Assembly: GCF_004340875.1 (NCBI RefSeq)
Contig: NZ_SLXQ01000005.1
Coordinates: 186,001-250,000, forward strand
Length of the DNA stretch: 64,000 nt
Reading direction: 5' to 3'
DNA from: Tamaricihabitans halophyticus
GTDB lineage: Bacteria; Actinomycetota; Actinomycetes; Mycobacteriales; Pseudonocardiaceae
Below, in pieces: positions 17,267 through 29,467 of the stretch. Every line of letters starts with the position of its first letter. Position 1 is the first letter of the stretch. Both the position numbers and the translations under genes were made by a program. The notes below the pieces were generated by a model. It saw only the letters and a program-made list of their open reading frames with translations. It was not told where the DNA came from and ran no database searches.

Positions 17267-18573
17267 CCGAAGTGGACAAGTTGACCCCGGTACTGACCAA
17301 GCGCTGGCTGTCCCCGAACTCGTGGACACTGCGCACCTACGAGCAGCTGGAGGGCTACACCGCGCTGCCGAAGGCGCTGCGCGGTAGCCCGGAGCAGTTG
17401 GTTCAGCTGGTCAAGGACTCCGGGCTGCGCGGACGTGGCGGTGCCGGCTTCCCCGCGGGCGTGAAGTGGAGCTTCATGCCGCCCAATGAGGACAAGCCGC
17501 ACTACCTGGTGATCAACGCCGATGAGGGCGAGCCGGGAACCTGCAAGGACATCCCGCTGATGATGGCCGACCCGCATTCGCTGATCGAGGGCTGCGTGAT
17601 CGCCTCGTACGCGATGCGCGCGCATCACTGCTTCATCTACGTGCGCGGCGAGGTGCCGCACTGCATCCGCAGGTTGAACGCCGCGGTCGCGGAGGCATAC
17701 CAGGCCGGCTACCTCGGCAAGAACATCCTTGGCTCCGGCTTCGACCTGGAACTCGTGGTGCACGCCGGTGCCGGCGCCTACATCTGTGGCGAGGAAACCG
17801 CGCTACTCGACTCGCTGGAGGGCCGGCGTGGCCAGCCCCGGCTGAAGCCGCCGTTCCCCGCGGCAGCCGGGCTCTACGCGCAGCCGACCACGGTGAACAA
17901 CGTGGAGACCATCGCCAGCGTGCCGTACATCGTGAACGCGGGGGCCGATTGGTTCCGCACGATGGGCTCGGAGAAGTCACCCGGCCCGAAGATCTACTCG
18001 CTTTCCGGACATGTGGAGCGTCCCGGCCAGTACGAGGCGCCGCTCGGCACCACCCTGCGAGAACTGCTGGATCTTGCTGGCGGGATGAAAGACGGTATTC
18101 CGCTGAAGTTCTGGACCCCGGGCGGTTCCTCGACCCCGCTGTTCACCGCGGAGCACCTGGATGTACCGCTGGACTTTGAGGGTGCCGCCGAGGCCGGCTC
18201 GATGCTTGGCACCACGGCGTTGCAGATCTTCAACGAGACCGTGTCCGTGCCATGGGCGGTGATGAAGTGGACCGAGTTCTACAAGCACGAGTCCTGCGGT
18301 AAGTGCACGCCCTGCAGGGAAGGCACCTACTGGCTCACCCAGATCCTGCAGCGGATGGTCCGTGGCGAGGGCACCGAAACCGATATCGACACGCTGCTCG
18401 ATGTGTGCGACAACGTGCTCGGCAGGTCCTTCTGCGCGCTCGGCGACGGCGCCGTCTCGCCGATCACCAGTGGCATCAAGTACTTCAAGGACGAGTTCCT
18501 CGCGCTGTGTGAGAGCAACAGGGCAAAGGGCGCGTCGCAGACCGAACCCGCACTCGCTGGAGCTGGATCATGA
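17263..18573 (+). CDS. nuoF: NADH-quinone oxidoreductase subunit F (NADH- and FMN-binding)
   Basis: A 436-residue 51-kDa flavoprotein that oxidises NADH. The glycine-rich NADH site ([16 protein letters not shown]), the FMN-site region ([12 protein letters not shown]), the loop [15 protein letters not shown] and the [4Fe-4S] N3 motif [13 protein letters not shown] plus a later Cys (GRSFCALG) are all present. It starts at the ATG at 17263 (ATGA overlap with nuoE) and ends in a four-base overlap with nuoG. Confidence 0.97.
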   Translation: MTEVDKLTPVLTKRWLSPNSWTLRTYEQLEGYTALPKALRGSPEQLVQLVKDSGLRGRGGAGFPAGVKWSFMPPNEDKPHYLVINADEGEPGTCKDIPLMMADPHSLIEGCVIASYAMRAHHCFIYVRGEVPHCIRRLNAAVAEAYQAGYLGKNILGSGFDLELVVHAGAGAYICGEETALLDSLEGRRGQPRLKPPFPAAAGLYAQPTTVNNVETIASVPYIVNAGADWFRTMGSEKSPGPKIYSLSGHVERPGQYEAPLGTTLRELLDLAGGMKDGIPLKFWTPGGSSTPLFTAEHLDVPLDFEGAAEAGSMLGTTALQIFNETVSVPWAVMKWTEFYKHESCGKCTPCREGTYWLTQILQRMVRGEGTETDIDTLLDVCDNVLGRSFCALGDGAVSPITSGIKYFKDEFLALCESNRAKGASQTEPALAGAGS

Positions 18574-21083
18574 CCCTGGCCGCGGATCGCAACCACGAGG
18601 GTGAGCTGGAAGTCCCCGAGGGCTACGTCAAGCTCACCATCGACGGCCTCGAAGTCGTCGCGCCGCAGGGCGAATTGATCATCCGTACCGCCGAGCGCCT
18701 TGGCATCCAGGTGCCGCGCTTCTGCGACCATCCGCTGCTCGACCCTGCCGGTGCCTGCCGGCAGTGCCTCGTCGAGGTGGAGATGGGCGGGCGGCCGATG
18801 CCGAAACCGCAGGCCTCCTGCACGGTTCCGGTCGCCGACGGCATGGTGGTGAAAACCCAGCACACCTCGCCGGTCGCGGACAAGGCCCAGCAGGGCGTGA
18901 TGGAGCTGCTGCTGATCAACCACCCGCTGGACTGCCCGATCTGCGACAAGGGCGGCGAATGTCCACTGCAGAATCAGGCGATGTCCAACGGCCGTGCCGA
19001 ATCGCGGTTCGTGGACACCAAGCGGACCTTCCCGAAGCCGCTGCCGATCTCCAGTCAGGTGCTGCTCGACCGGGAGCGCTGCGTGCTCTGCCAGCGTTGC
19101 ACCCGGTTCTCCAACGAGATCGCCGGTGACCCGTTCATCGAGTTGCTGGAACGCGGCGCCGGTCAGCAGATTGGTACCTCCGCGACGGCCGCGATCGCCG
19201 ATGAGGCCGAATCCGCGGCCAACACCATCGAAGGCAAGCCGTTCCAGAGCTACTTCTCCGGCAACACCATCCAGATCTGCCCGGTCGGCGCGTTGACCAG
19301 CGCGGCCTACCGGTTCCGGTCCCGGCCGTTCGATCTGGTGTCCACGCCGAGCATCTGCGAAGGCTGCTCGTCCGGCTGCGCGGAGCGGGTGGACACCCGG
19401 CGCGGCAAGATCATGCGCAAGCTGGCGAGCAATGATCCCGAGGTGAACGAGGAGTGGATCTGCGATAAGGGCCGCTTCTCCTTCCCGTACGTCGCCGCGG
19501 CCGACCGGGTACTGCGCCCGCAGGTGCGTAACGCGGAGACCGGGAAGCTGGAGGACGCCTCGTGGACCGAGGCGCTGCGGGTCGCGGCCGAAGGGCTGAC
19601 CGCGGCCCGCGAGCGCGGGGTCGGCGTTCTCGCCAGCGGGCGGAGCACCCTCGAGGACGCCTACGCCTACAGCAAGTTCGCCAGGATCGCGTTGCGGACC
19701 AACGACATCGACTTCCGCGCGCGGGCGCATTCGGCCGAGGAACTGGACTTCCTCACCGCCAAGGTGCTCGGCACGAACCCGGAAACCGGCGTCAGCTTCG
19801 CGTCGATCGAACAGGCGCCCGCCGTGCTCTGCGTGGCGCTCGAGCCGGAGGATGAATCGCCGATCGTCTTCTTGCGGCTGCGGAAGGCGGCCCGCAAGAG
19901 CGGAACCAAGGTTTTCCACCTGGCGTCCTGGACCTCGCCCGCGGTCACCAAGACCTTCGGCACGCTGTTGCCGGCCGTACCGGGTGAGGAGCCGAAGGAA
20001 CTCGATCATCTCGATTCCGCGGTGCGTGACCAGCTTTCCGCGCCCGGCGCGGTACTACTGGTCGGTGAGCGGGCAGCCGAGGTACCGGGGCTTTACTCCG
20101 CGGTGGCAAGGCTCGCCGAGTCGACGGGGGCCAAGCTCGCGTGGATCCCGCGCCGCGCAGGTGAGCGCGGGGCGCTCGAAGCCGGCGCGCTGCCCACCCT
20201 GCTGCCCGGTGGCCGCGCGGTCGCCGATGCGGCGGCGCGCACCGAGCTGGAAACGGCCTGGGGCCTCGAGGCCGGTGCATTGCCGACCGAGCAGGGCAAG
20301 GACACCGCGGACATCCTGCGCGCGGCCGCGGACGGTGAGCTTGGTGGACTCCTCGTTGGCGGGGTCGACCCGGACGATCTGCCGGATCCCGCGCTCGCGC
20401 GGACCGCGCTGCGCTCCGCCGGTTTCGTGGTGAGCCTGGAAGTACGGCACTCCGCGGTCACCGAGCTCGCCGATGTGGTGTTGCCGGTCGCGGCCGCGCC
20501 GGAGAAGGACGGCAGCTTCGTGAACTGGGAGGGCCGGCACCGGCCGTTCGAGATCGCGCTGCATCGTTCGGACGGTGCGACCTTGCCGGACTGCCGGGTG
20601 CTGGACACGCTCGCCATCGAGATGGACGCGGACCTGTTCACCCAGACACCGAAGGCGGCCACGGAGGATCTGCTGCGGATCGGCTACGCCGGTACCGCGG
20701 TGGCCGCCGCGCCGAACGCGCAACCGAGTGAGCAGCCGACGCGTAGCAAACCCAACCAGGCGGTACTCGCCACCTGGCGGGAACTACTGGACGGCGGATC
20801 GCTACAGGCCGATGAACCCGCCCTGGCCGGTACCGCGCGTACCCGATGCGTCAGGATGTCGGCGAACACCGCAACCGAAGCGGGTCTGCGCAAGGGCGAG
20901 CTGGCCGTGCTTTCCGCCGCAGTGGACGGTGGCGGCGAGGTGCGGCTGCCCGTGGAGATCGCTGATCTGCCCGACGGGGTGGTGTGGGCGCCAGGTGGTG
21001 GCGAGTTCGGCAAGATTCGCCGCGACCTCGGGGTCGGTCACGGATCGTTGGTCGTGCTCAGGGGCGGAGGCAGCCAGGCATGA
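18570..21083 (+). CDS. nuoG: NADH-quinone oxidoreductase subunit G
   Basis: An 837-residue 75-kDa subunit carrying the chain of iron-sulphur clusters. The ferredoxin-like [2Fe-2S] ligands are C52, C63, C66 and C84. Then come [17 protein letters not shown] (N4 region with its His ligand), [11 protein letters not shown]...ICPVGALT (N5 region) and [12 protein letters not shown] (the extra cluster N7 found in some bacteria). The C-terminal half is a molybdopterin-oxidoreductase-like domain without a likely cofactor, as is usual in complex I. It overlaps both neighbours by four bases. Confidence 0.96.
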   Translation: MTLAADRNHEGELEVPEGYVKLTIDGLEVVAPQGELIIRTAERLGIQVPRFCDHPLLDPAGACRQCLVEVEMGGRPMPKPQASCTVPVADGMVVKTQHTSPVADKAQQGVMELLLINHPLDCPICDKGGECPLQNQAMSNGRAESRFVDTKRTFPKPLPISSQVLLDRERCVLCQRCTRFSNEIAGDPFIELLERGAGQQIGTSATAAIADEAESAANTIEGKPFQSYFSGNTIQICPVGALTSAAYRFRSRPFDLVSTPSICEGCSSGCAERVDTRRGKIMRKLASNDPEVNEEWICDKGRFSFPYVAAADRVLRPQVRNAETGKLEDASWTEALRVAAEGLTAARERGVGVLASGRSTLEDAYAYSKFARIALRTNDIDFRARAHSAEELDFLTAKVLGTNPETGVSFASIEQAPAVLCVALEPEDESPIVFLRLRKAARKSGTKVFHLASWTSPAVTKTFGTLLPAVPGEEPKELDHLDSAVRDQLSAPGAVLLVGERAAEVPGLYSAVARLAESTGAKLAWIPRRAGERGALEAGALPTLLPGGRAVADAAARTELETAWGLEAGALPTEQGKDTADILRAAADGELGGLLVGGVDPDDLPDPALARTALRSAGFVVSLEVRHSAVTELADVVLPVAAAPEKDGSFVNWEGRHRPFEIALHRSDGATLPDCRVLDTLAIEMDADLFTQTPKAATEDLLRIGYAGTAVAAAPNAQPSEQPTRSKPNQAVLATWRELLDGGSLQADEPALAGTARTRCVRMSANTATEAGLRKGELAVLSAAVDGGGEVRLPVEIADLPDGVVWAPGGGEFGKIRRDLGVGHGSLVVLRGGGSQA

Positions 21084-22420
21084 ACCGGATGAACATGTTG
21101 CTCGCCCAGGAGCAGACCAGGGCGGAGGTCCTCGCGGACGATCCATTGTGGCTGGTCCTGCTGAAGGCGGTGGTGCTGTTCGCCTTCGGTGTGGTCATGA
21201 CCCTCTTCATGATCAACTGGGAGCGCAAGGTCGTCGGGCGGATGCAGCACCGGCCCGGTCCGAACCGGAACGGTCCGGGCGGCTGGCTGCAGTCCCTCGC
21301 GGATGGGCTCAAGCTGGCCTTCAAGGAAGAGGTCATCCCGACCAGCGCGGACCGCAAGGTCTACTGGATGGCTCCGGTTATCTCCACGATTCCCGCGTTC
21401 ACCGCCTTCTCGGTGATCCCGTGGGGGCCGGAAGTCTCGATCTTCGGTGAGCGCACCTATCTCCAGCTGGTCGACCTGCCAGTCGGTGCCCTTGTGGTGC
21501 TGGCAGCCGCGGCCATCGGGGTGTACGGCATCGTGCTCGGTGGCTGGGCATCCGGCTCGCCGTATCCGTTGCTCGGCGCGTTGCGGTCCGCGGCCCAGGT
21601 GATCTCCTACGAGATCGCGATGGGTTTCGCGATCGTGTCCGTGGTGCTTTACGCGCAGTCGCTTTCCACTGGGGACATCGTGGACGCACAGCGCAATGGC
21701 TGGTTCGCACTGTTGCTGCTGCCCAGTTTCATCATCTACGTGGTCTCCATGGTTGGCGAGACCAACCGTGCGCCGTTCGACCTGCCGGAAGCCGAGTCCG
21801 AACTGGTCGGTGGTTTCCACACCGAGTACTCCTCGCTGAAGTTCGCGCTGTTCTTCCTCGCCGAGTACGTGAACATGGTGGTGGTCTCCGCCTTCGCGAC
21901 CACGCTGTTCCTCGGCGGTTACATGGCGCCGTGGCCGTTGTCCGCGATCGGCGACGGGGTGCTGAACACCGGTTGGTGGCCGCTCATCTGGTTCATCGCC
22001 AAGATGCTGCTCTTCCTGTTCGTCTACATCTGGCTGCGCGGCACGCTGCCCCGGTTGCGTTATGACCAGTTCATGCGGCTGGGCTGGAAGGTACTCGTAC
22101 CGATCAGCCTCGGCTGGTTCGTGATCGTCGCCGGTATCCGGGCGATCCGTACCGATGGCGGGGTGTCCACCACGCAGATCCTGATCGTCGGCGCCGTAGC
22201 GATCGTCATCATCGTGTTGCTCAGCCTGCTCATTCCGGAGAAGCAGGTAGCCGAGGACGCGAACAAGATCCCGGTGACCGGCAGCGGGTACCCGGTACCA
22301 CCGATGGACCTGCAAGTGCCGACGAAGCCGCGGCGCAAGGTCAGCGCGGGCAAGTCGGCCACCCGATCCGAACTGACCGGTTCCACCACCGGCAAGGAGG
22401 CAGACGATGGGAATGTTTGA
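21080..22420 (+). CDS. nuoH: NADH-quinone oxidoreductase subunit H
   Basis: A 446-residue membrane subunit that forms the quinone chamber entrance. About eight or nine helices are visible, with the signatures [40 protein letters not shown] and [19 protein letters not shown], and the acidic loop [20 protein letters not shown]. The C-terminal tail of about 60 residues is hydrophilic. The ATG at 21080 overlaps the nuoG stop. Confidence 0.97.
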   Translation: MNRMNMLLAQEQTRAEVLADDPLWLVLLKAVVLFAFGVVMTLFMINWERKVVGRMQHRPGPNRNGPGGWLQSLADGLKLAFKEEVIPTSADRKVYWMAPVISTIPAFTAFSVIPWGPEVSIFGERTYLQLVDLPVGALVVLAAAAIGVYGIVLGGWASGSPYPLLGALRSAAQVISYEIAMGFAIVSVVLYAQSLSTGDIVDAQRNGWFALLLLPSFIIYVVSMVGETNRAPFDLPEAESELVGGFHTEYSSLKFALFFLAEYVNMVVVSAFATTLFLGGYMAPWPLSAIGDGVLNTGWWPLIWFIAKMLLFLFVYIWLRGTLPRLRYDQFMRLGWKVLVPISLGWFVIVAGIRAIRTDGGVSTTQILIVGAVAIVIIVLLSLLIPEKQVAEDANKIPVTGSGYPVPPMDLQVPTKPRRKVSAGKSATRSELTGSTTGKEADDGNV

Positions 22421-22967
22421 CCCCATCAAGGGTTTCGGCGTCACCTTCTCGACGATGTTCAAGAAGACCGTCACTGAGCAGTACCCGGAGGATTTCCGGG
22501 CAACCGCACCGCGTTATCACGGTCGGCACCAGCTCAACCGGCACCCGGACGGCCTCGAGAAGTGCGTCGGTTGCGAGCTGTGCGCCTGGGCCTGTCCCGC
22601 TGATGCGATCTTCGTCGAGGGTGGGGACAACACCGAGGACGAGCGGTACTCGCCAGGTGAGCGGTATGGCAAGGACTACCAGATCAACTACCTGCGCTGC
22701 ATCGGCTGCGGGTTGTGCATCGAAGCCTGCCCGACCCGCTCGCTGACGATGGTGAACTTCTACGAGCTCGCCGATGACGACCGGCAGCGGTTGATCTACA
22801 CCAAGGAAGACCTGCTCGCCCCGCTACTGCCGGGCATGGAGCAGCCACCGCATCCAATGCGCCTCGGGGACAACGAGCAGGACTACTACACCAAGGGCCC
22901 GCAGCTCGCCCGCGAAGCGCTTCCCGCGAGCGGTCAGAGTGGACAGTCCAAGGAGGCCGGTCAATGA
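22407..22967 (+). CDS. nuoI: NADH-quinone oxidoreductase subunit I
   Basis: A 186-residue TYKY subunit with two ferredoxin-type [4Fe-4S] motifs, [12 protein letters not shown] and [12 protein letters not shown] (N6a and N6b), passing electrons toward NuoB. An N-terminal amphipathic segment ([11 protein letters not shown]) contacts the membrane arm. The start at 22407 lies inside the end of nuoH (14-base overlap) after a GGCAAGGAGG ribosome binding site. Confidence 0.97.
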   Translation: MGMFDPIKGFGVTFSTMFKKTVTEQYPEDFRATAPRYHGRHQLNRHPDGLEKCVGCELCAWACPADAIFVEGGDNTEDERYSPGERYGKDYQINYLRCIGCGLCIEACPTRSLTMVNFYELADDDRQRLIYTKEDLLAPLLPGMEQPPHPMRLGDNEQDYYTKGPQLAREALPASGQSGQSKEAGQ

Positions 22968-23863
22968 GTGCGGTGCTCGCACAAGCCGTCACCCTGGCGC
23001 AGGGCGGGGAGGTGTCCACCGGTGAGGCGGTGGCCTTCTGGATCCTCGGCCCCGCCGCGGTGGCCGGCGCGCTCGGCATGATCCTTGCGCGCAATGCGGT
23101 GCATTCGGCGCTGTGGCTGGTGCTGACCATGCTCAGCCTGGCGATGATCTACCTGACGCAGCGGGCGACCTTCCTCGGGTTCACCCAGATCATCGTCTAC
23201 ACCGGTGCGATCATGATGCTGTTCCTGTTCGTGCTGATGCTAGCGGGCAGAGACAGTTCCGATTCGGTGGTCGAAGTACTTCGTGGGCAGCGATTGGCCG
23301 CGGGGCTACTCGGCATTGGCCTGGCCGTGCTGGTGGTGACCCTGCTCGGCCGCTCGCTGACCGACACCCAGATCGCCGCGCCACTGGATCCGTACTCGCC
23401 GGAAGGCGGGGGCGCCGGTGGCCTCGGCCGGCTCATCTTCGGTGATTTCCTCTTCCCGTTCGAGCTCTCCGCCGCGCTGCTGATCGTGGCCGCGGTGGGT
23501 GCCATGTTGCTTTCCCACTCGGGCGGCAAGAAAACCAAGAAAACCCAGCGGGAGTTGGTGGAGGAGCGGTTCCGCGGGCAGCACGACCGCCCGTCCCCGC
23601 TGCCGGGGCCCGGCGTGTTCGCCACCGCGAACTCGGTGGCCACGCCAGCACTGCTGCCGGATGGTTCGGTCGCCCCGGAATCCCTGTCCAGAATCATTGA
23701 CTCGGCCGCAGCCGAGGAGTTCCGCGACGAGATCCGCGAGGTCTCCGGGACCGGCCCCGAGGCGGATGCGCATGCGCTGATCACGCCGGCCGAAGGTGCC
23801 GAGGCGCCCGGCGGCGAGGGGACCGACGGCCAGCGGGCCGACAGCGAAGGGGACAAGGCGTGA
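22964..23863 (+). CDS. nuoJ: NADH-quinone oxidoreductase subunit J
   Basis: A 299-residue membrane subunit. The core has five helices, with the pi-bulge helix region [24 protein letters not shown] that couples quinone reduction to proton pumping. The core ends near residue 190. The last 110 or so residues are a hydrophilic, Gly/Glu/Ala-rich cytoplasmic tail, longer than in typical NuoJ (about 170-200 residues). Overlaps nuoI and nuoK by four bases. Confidence 0.95.
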   Translation: MSAVLAQAVTLAQGGEVSTGEAVAFWILGPAAVAGALGMILARNAVHSALWLVLTMLSLAMIYLTQRATFLGFTQIIVYTGAIMMLFLFVLMLAGRDSSDSVVEVLRGQRLAAGLLGIGLAVLVVTLLGRSLTDTQIAAPLDPYSPEGGGAGGLGRLIFGDFLFPFELSAALLIVAAVGAMLLSHSGGKKTKKTQRELVEERFRGQHDRPSPLPGPGVFATANSVATPALLPDGSVAPESLSRIIDSAAAEEFRDEIREVSGTGPEADAHALITPAEGAEAPGGEGTDGQRADSEGDKA

Positions 23864-24159
23864 CTCCGACGTACTACCTGCTGCTCGCCGCGCTGCTGTT
23901 CTGCATCGGCGCGGTCGGCGTGCTGATCAGGCGCAACGCCGTGGTGGTTTTCATGTGCATCGAGTTGATGCTCAACTCGGTGAACCTGACGCTGATCACC
24001 TTCGCGCGTATCGAGGGTGGACTGGAGGGCCAGGTGATGGCCTTCTTCGTGATGGTGGTCGCCGCGGCGGAAGTGGTCGTGGGCTTGGCGATCATCATGG
24101 CGATCTTCCGCGCCCGACGCTCGGCTTCGGTCGACGACACCAACTTGCTCAAGTACTGA
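23860..24159 (+). CDS. nuoK: NADH-quinone oxidoreductase subunit K
   Basis: A 99-residue three-helix MrpC-like subunit of usual length. The conserved helix-embedded glutamates are visible in [14 protein letters not shown] and in [17 protein letters not shown]. The start is GTG in a GTGA overlap with nuoJ. It is followed after 13 bp by nuoL, the largest gap between nuo genes. Confidence 0.96.
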   Translation: MTPTYYLLLAALLFCIGAVGVLIRRNAVVVFMCIELMLNSVNLTLITFARIEGGLEGQVMAFFVMVVAAAEVVVGLAIIMAIFRARRSASVDDTNLLKY

Positions 24160-24172
24160 AAGGTCTTCACAC

Positions 24173-26083
24173 GTGACTGCGACATCGTGGCTGCTGGTCG
24201 CGCTGCCCGCGCTGGGCGCCTTGGTGCTGCTGCTTGGTGGCCGTCGGACGAATGCCTGGGGGCATCTGCTCGGCTGCGCCACCGTGCTCGCGGCGTTCGT
24301 GTACGGGCTGGTGCTGTTCTTCTCCACTACTGGTAAGGCAGCGGGGGAGCGGGTCGCTGATGTGAACCTGTTCTCCTGGATCCCGGTCGACGCTTTGCAA
24401 GTGGACTTCGGGCTGCGGATCGACCCACTCTCGGTGACCTTCGTCCTGCTGATCACCGGGGTTGGCTCGGTGATCCACATCTACTCCATTGGCTATATGG
24501 AGCACGATGACGATCGCCGGAAGTTCTTCGCCTACCTCAACCTGTTCGTCGCCGCGATGCTCGTGCTGGTACTCGGCAACAGCTTCGTGACGCTCTACCT
24601 CGGTTGGGAAGGCGTTGGCCTCGCTTCCTATCTGCTGATCGGCTTCTGGCAGGACCGGCCGTCCGCGGCGACCGCCGCGAAGAAGGCGTTCCTGATGAAC
24701 CGGGTCGGCGATGTTGGGCTGGCCCTGGCCATCTTCCTGATGTGGAAGTACGTGGGCAGCACCCAGTACTCCGAGGTGTTCGCCGGTGTCGGCGAGATCC
24801 CGACCGGCGCGGTGCTCGCGATCGGACTGCTTCTGCTGCTCGGTGCCTGCGGTAAGTCCGGCCAGTTCCCGCTGCAGGCCTGGTTGCCGGACGCGATGGA
24901 AGGTCCGACCCCGGTTTCCGCGCTGATCCACGCGGCGACCATGGTGACCGCGGGTGTGTACCTGGTCGCAAGGGCGAACCCGATCTACAACGAGACCGCG
25001 ACCGGACAGCTGGTCGTCACGCTGGTTGGCGTGGTGACGCTGCTGATCGGGGCGATCATCGGCTGTGCCTACGACGACATCAAGAAGGTGCTCGCGTACT
25101 CCACGGTCAGCCAGATCGGCTATATGATGCTCGCCGTCGGGCTCGGCCCGATCGGTTACGCGCTCGGCATCATGCACCTACTCACCCACGGCTTCTTCAA
25201 GGCCGGGCTGTTCCTCGGTGCCGGTTCGGTGATGCACGGGATGAACGACGAGGTGGACATCCGCAAGTTCGGCGGGTTGTGGCGAAAGATGCCGATCACG
25301 GCCGTCACTTTTGGACTCGGCTACCTCGCGCTGATCGGCTTCCCGTTCCTTTCCGGGTTCTACTCCAAGGACGCGATCATCGAAGCCGCCTTCGGCAAGC
25401 CAGGCTGGCAAGGCTGGGTGTTCGGTGGTGCGGCGATGCTCGGCGCTGGGCTGACCGCGTTCTACATGACCCGCCTGTTCCTGCTGACCTTCTTCGGTAA
25501 GCCGAGGTGGAAGGACATCAAGTCCAGCGATGGTCGGGAGTTCCACCCGCACGAGTCGCCTGCCGTGATGACCGTGCCGATGATCCTGCTCGCGTTCGGA
25601 TCGATCGGGGCCGGCTTCTTCCTCTACTCGGGCGACCGGTTGGTGACCTGGCTCGCGCCCTCGCTCGGCGAGCTGGCGCATGCCGAGCAGACCGCGATCG
25701 ATCCCGGGCTGGTGCCGCCGCTGACCGTTGGCCTTTCCGCGCTCGGCGCATTGCTGGCCTGGTTGCTGGTGGCCCGCAAGGAAACCCCGGTCGAGCGGCC
25801 GGAGCGGGTCTCCGCGGTGGTGCGCGCGGCGCGCAACGATCTGTACGGCAATGCGTTGAACGAGACGTTGATCGCGCGTCCGGGCACCTGGCTTGCCCGC
25901 GCGCTGGTCTATGTGGACAACAAGGGCGTTGACGGCCTGGTGAACGGCCTTGCCGCGACGCTCGGCGGTAGTTCCGGGCGATTGCGTAGGTTGCAGACCG
26001 GCTTCGTGCGGTCCTACGCGCTGTCCATGCTGGGCGGTTCGATTCTCGTTCTCGCCGCACTGTTGATGGTGAGGTTCGCGTGA
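24173..26083 (+). CDS. nuoL: NADH-quinone oxidoreductase subunit L
   Basis: A 636-residue antiporter-like proton-pumping subunit with about 14-16 helices and the long lateral helix at the C-terminus. Signatures are [17 protein letters not shown], the pump Lys-containing [38 protein letters not shown] and [19 protein letters not shown]. It starts with GTG at 24173 and ends in a four-base overlap with nuoM. Confidence 0.96.
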   Translation: MTATSWLLVALPALGALVLLLGGRRTNAWGHLLGCATVLAAFVYGLVLFFSTTGKAAGERVADVNLFSWIPVDALQVDFGLRIDPLSVTFVLLITGVGSVIHIYSIGYMEHDDDRRKFFAYLNLFVAAMLVLVLGNSFVTLYLGWEGVGLASYLLIGFWQDRPSAATAAKKAFLMNRVGDVGLALAIFLMWKYVGSTQYSEVFAGVGEIPTGAVLAIGLLLLLGACGKSGQFPLQAWLPDAMEGPTPVSALIHAATMVTAGVYLVARANPIYNETATGQLVVTLVGVVTLLIGAIIGCAYDDIKKVLAYSTVSQIGYMMLAVGLGPIGYALGIMHLLTHGFFKAGLFLGAGSVMHGMNDEVDIRKFGGLWRKMPITAVTFGLGYLALIGFPFLSGFYSKDAIIEAAFGKPGWQGWVFGGAAMLGAGLTAFYMTRLFLLTFFGKPRWKDIKSSDGREFHPHESPAVMTVPMILLAFGSIGAGFFLYSGDRLVTWLAPSLGELAHAEQTAIDPGLVPPLTVGLSALGALLAWLLVARKETPVERPERVSAVVRAARNDLYGNALNETLIARPGTWLARALVYVDNKGVDGLVNGLAATLGGSSGRLRRLQTGFVRSYALSMLGGSILVLAALLMVRFA

Positions 26084-27639
26084 TGTTGCTGGCATTGTTG
26101 CTGCTACCGCTGATCGGCGGCATCCTCGTCGCGTTCCTGCGCGATGACCGTGTTGCCAAGCGTGCCGCCTTGGCGATTGCGCTCGTCGAGCTGGCGCTGG
26201 TGGTGCCGGCCTGGCTGAGCTATGACCCGGACGGCGAGCGGATCCAGCAGACGCTGTCGGTGGACTGGATTCCCGCCTTCGGCGTGCAGTTCTCCCTTGG
26301 TATCGACGGCATCGCGTTGGTGATGCTGGCGCTGATCGCCCTGCTGGTGCCGATCGTGATCGGTGGTTCCTGGGCGGACAAGCTGCCGGAGGGGCGCTCA
26401 GCTGCCGGTTTCTACTCGCTCATCCTGCTCATGGAAGCCGGGATGATCGGGGTCTTCGCGGCCACCGACGTCTTCCTGTTCTACGTGTTCTTCGAAGTCG
26501 TGCTCGTGCCGATGTACTTCCTCATTGGACGGTTCGGCGGGCCGCGTCGCCAGTACGCGGCGGTGAAGTTCTTCCTGTACTCGCTGCTCGGTGGGCTGAT
26601 CATGCTCGCCTCGGTGATCGGGCTCTACGTGGTCAGCGCGCGGGAGCTCGGTGAGGGCTCGCTGGACTGGGCGACGCTCACCGAAGTGATGCAAACCGTG
26701 GACACCTCGACGCAGGTGTGGCTGTTCCTCGGGTTCTTCCTCGCCTTCGCGATCAAGGCGCCGCTGGTGCCGCTGCACACCTGGCTGCCGGACGCCGGTG
26801 CGGAAGCGCCGGTCGGTGTCGGCGTGCTGCTTGTCGGCGTGCTCGACAAGATCGGCACCTTCGGGTTCCTGCGCTACTGCCTGCCGCTTTTCCCCGCGGC
26901 GAGCCAGGAACTGGCGCCGCTGGTGCTGGTGCTCTCGGTCGCCGGGATCATCTACGCGGCACTGCTTGCGGTCGGCCAGGACGATATGAAGCGGTTCGTC
27001 TCGTACACCTCGATCGCCCACTTCGGTTTCATCGGCCTCGGTATCTTCGCGTTCAGCGATCAGGCCGCGACCGGTGCCGTGCTGTACATGTTCAACCACG
27101 GGCTCGCCACCGGAATGCTGTTCCTGGTCATCGGCATGGTGATCACCAGGGGTGGGTCGCGGTTGATCTCCGACTACGGCGGCATGGCCAAGATCACCCC
27201 GGTGCTCGGCGGGATGTTCTTCATCGCCGGCTTGGCCTCGCTCGCGCTACCCGGGACCAACTCGTTCATCAGCGAGTTCCTCGTGTTGCTTGGCGCCTTC
27301 GGCCCGGAACCGGTGTACACGATCATCGCCGCGGTCGGCATGATCCTCGCCGCGCTGTACGTGCTGTGGGCTTACCAGCGGATCATGCAGGGCCCGGTCC
27401 GGGGCAACGCGCTGGTAGGCGTGGGCAGTGGTCCCGGAACCACGATCGCTCCTGAAGTCGGCGCCAAACGAGGGATCTCCGATCTGTCCAAACGGGAGAT
27501 CGGCGTACTCGCCCCACTGGTAGTGCTGATCATCGGACTCGGGATTTACCCGAAACCGGTACTCGACGTGATTACTCCGTCGGTGCAGGACACCGTGACC
27601 GCGGTGACCGAAGCGCCGGCCGAGCAAGGAGGGAACTGA
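26080..27639 (+). CDS. nuoM: NADH-quinone oxidoreductase subunit M
   Basis: A 519-residue antiporter-like subunit. It has the conserved [18 protein letters not shown] (pump Glu), [20 protein letters not shown] (pump Lys) and [16 protein letters not shown] at 26080 overlaps the nuoL stop. One base separates its TGA from the nuoN start, and the nuoN ribosome binding site lies inside its last codons. Confidence 0.96.
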   Translation: MMLLALLLLPLIGGILVAFLRDDRVAKRAALAIALVELALVVPAWLSYDPDGERIQQTLSVDWIPAFGVQFSLGIDGIALVMLALIALLVPIVIGGSWADKLPEGRSAAGFYSLILLMEAGMIGVFAATDVFLFYVFFEVVLVPMYFLIGRFGGPRRQYAAVKFFLYSLLGGLIMLASVIGLYVVSARELGEGSLDWATLTEVMQTVDTSTQVWLFLGFFLAFAIKAPLVPLHTWLPDAGAEAPVGVGVLLVGVLDKIGTFGFLRYCLPLFPAASQELAPLVLVLSVAGIIYAALLAVGQDDMKRFVSYTSIAHFGFIGLGIFAFSDQAATGAVLYMFNHGLATGMLFLVIGMVITRGGSRLISDYGGMAKITPVLGGMFFIAGLASLALPGTNSFISEFLVLLGAFGPEPVYTIIAAVGMILAALYVLWAYQRIMQGPVRGNALVGVGSGPGTTIAPEVGAKRGISDLSKREIGVLAPLVVLIIGLGIYPKPVLDVITPSVQDTVTAVTEAPAEQGGN

Positions 27640-27640
27640 G

Positions 27641-29239
27641 TTGCTCACCAGTTCGGTGCTGACCAGCGGGCTGCTTGCCCAGCAGGGGCAACCTCCGGGG
27701 CAGGGAGGCGCGCCGGAGATCGATTATCTGGCGATCCTGCCGATCATCATCATCTTCGGTGCCGCGGCCGTCGGTGTGCTGCTTGAAGCCGTGCTGCCCA
27801 AGCATCAGCGCTGGTCGGTCCAGGTTGGACTGTCCATTCTCGCTATCGTGGGCGCTGGGCTTGCCTTCGCCTACTACGTGAGTGACGCGCCGACCGAGGG
27901 CATCACCACGATTGCCGGCGCGCTGTCCATCGATCAGCCCGCGCTGTTCCTCTGGGGCACGCTGCTGGCGCTCGGCTTCGGTTCCATCCTGTTGATCGCG
28001 GATCGCTCGGTGGAACCGGGCGGCGCTTTCGTTGCCGAGGCGGCGATCCGACCGGGCACCGTGCAGGATCGGGCGCAGGCGCAGACCACTGGCATGCAGA
28101 CCGAGGTCTTCCCGCTGGCGTTGTTCGCGCTCGGCGGCATGATGACCTTCTGCGCGGCGAACGATCTGCTGACCATGTTCATCGCGCTCGAAGTGCTGAG
28201 CCTGCCGCTGTACCTGCTGTGCGGGCTGGCGCGGCGTCGGCGCTTGCTTTCCCAGGAAGCGGCGGTCAAGTACTTCCTGCTCGGCGCCTTCGCTTCGGCG
28301 TTCTTCCTGTACGGCCTCGCGCTGCTCTACGGTTACGCCGGTTCGGTGAAGCTGGCTGATATCGCTACCGCGGCGGCAGGCACGGACCGTTCGGACGCGC
28401 TGCTGTTCGGTGGTCTCGGCCTGCTCGTGGTCGGTCTGCTGTTCAAGGGATCGGTCGGCCCGTTCCACACCTGGACGCCGGACGTTTACCAGGGTGCGCC
28501 GACGCCGGTGACCGCGTTCATGGCCGCCTGCACCAAGGTCGCCGCGTTTGGCGGGATGCTGCGGGTGCTCACCGTCGCGTTCGAGTCGACGAGCTGGGAA
28601 TGGCGCGGTGTGCTGTGGGGCGTCGCGATCGTGTCGATGGTGATCGGCGCGATCCTGGGGCTGACCCAGACCGACGTGAAGCGCATGATCGCGTACTCCT
28701 CGATCGCGCACGCCGGGTTCTTACTGATCGGCACGATCGCCCTGACCGACCAGGGTGTTTCGGCCACGATGTTCTACCTGCTTGCCTACGGCTTCACCAC
28801 GCTGGCCGCGTTCGGCGTGGTGAGCCTGGTGCGCGATTCCAGTGGCGAGGCGACCCACCTTTCCCAGTGGGCTGGCCTGGCCAAGCGGTCGCCGCTGATT
28901 GCCGCGGTGTTCACCTTCCTGCTGCTCGCGCTCACCGGTATCCCGCTGACGTCCGGCTTCGTCGGCAAGTTCGTGGTGTTCTCCGCCGCGATCGAGGACG
29001 GGATGGCGCCGCTCGTGGTGATCGCGCTGGTGGCCAGTGCGGTCGCGGCGTTCTTCTACCTGCGGGTGATCGTGCTGATGTACTTCAGCGAGCCGGCCGA
29101 GGATGGTCCCACGGTCAGCGTGCCGGGGACCTTCACCACGGCGGCGATCACGCTCGGTGTCGCGGTGACCGTGCTGCTCGGTGTGCTGCCCACGGTGGTG
29201 CTGGATTGGGCAACCGCTGGCGGCGGCTTCGCCTCCTAG
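27641..29239 (+). CDS. nuoN: NADH-quinone oxidoreductase subunit N
   Basis: A 532-residue antiporter-like subunit and the last gene of the operon. TTG at 27641 is used as the start. It is preceded by a near-perfect AAGGAGGG ribosome binding site at optimal spacing. Signatures are FIALEVLSLPLYLLCGLAR, the pump-Lys segment LLFKGSVGPFHTWTPDVYQG and SSIAHAGFLLIG. Ten bases after the stop a pair of dispersed repeat elements begins. No classical terminator is visible. Confidence 0.96.
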   Translation: MLTSSVLTSGLLAQQGQPPGQGGAPEIDYLAILPIIIIFGAAAVGVLLEAVLPKHQRWSVQVGLSILAIVGAGLAFAYYVSDAPTEGITTIAGALSIDQPALFLWGTLLALGFGSILLIADRSVEPGGAFVAEAAIRPGTVQDRAQAQTTGMQTEVFPLALFALGGMMTFCAANDLLTMFIALEVLSLPLYLLCGLARRRRLLSQEAAVKYFLLGAFASAFFLYGLALLYGYAGSVKLADIATAAAGTDRSDALLFGGLGLLVVGLLFKGSVGPFHTWTPDVYQGAPTPVTAFMAACTKVAAFGGMLRVLTVAFESTSWEWRGVLWGVAIVSMVIGAILGLTQTDVKRMIAYSSIAHAGFLLIGTIALTDQGVSATMFYLLAYGFTTLAAFGVVSLVRDSSGEATHLSQWAGLAKRSPLIAAVFTFLLLALTGIPLTSGFVGKFVVFSAAIEDGMAPLVVIALVASAVAAFFYLRVIVLMYFSEPAEDGPTVSVPGTFTTAAITLGVAVTVLLGVLPTVVLDWATAGGGFAS

Positions 29240-29248
29240 CTCGAAATT

Positions 29249-29304
29249 CGCGTTCAGCGGGCTAACCGTTGATTTTGTGGCGCGTTTAGCGGGCTAACTG
29301 TTGG
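29249..29304 (+). repeat. Dispersed palindromic element, locus 4 (two copies)
   Basis: Two direct copies at 29249-29273 and 29281-29304, with a 32-bp period, immediately after nuoN. They are the only hairpin-forming sequences found between the nuo operon and the next gene, so they are candidates for the operon's 3' boundary. Confidence 0.85.
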
Positions 29305-29467
29305 TTTTGGCGAGGCCGGCTGGCGTGAGCCGGCCCACGTCATGAGTCGGCGGGCGAGCTGCGGAAGTCCCCGAGTCGGGCATTACGCTTGAGTAGATGA
29401 GATTCCCTGCTCGGCGGGTGTGCGCTGGGCAGGGGTTGTGTTCAGCCGAGCCGGGAGTGCCGCAGCC

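Noticed and set aside
18327-20009. Long open frame on the minus strand antisense to nuoG (560 codons)
   Set aside because: It lies wholly opposite nuoG, whose protein is unmistakable. Such antisense frames are common in GC-rich DNA, and its translation is Arg/Gly-rich without a recognisable domain.
29249-29304. Classical rho-independent terminator after nuoN
   Set aside because: The hairpin stem is only 7 bp and no run of T follows; it was reported as a repeat with a possible, unproven terminator role.
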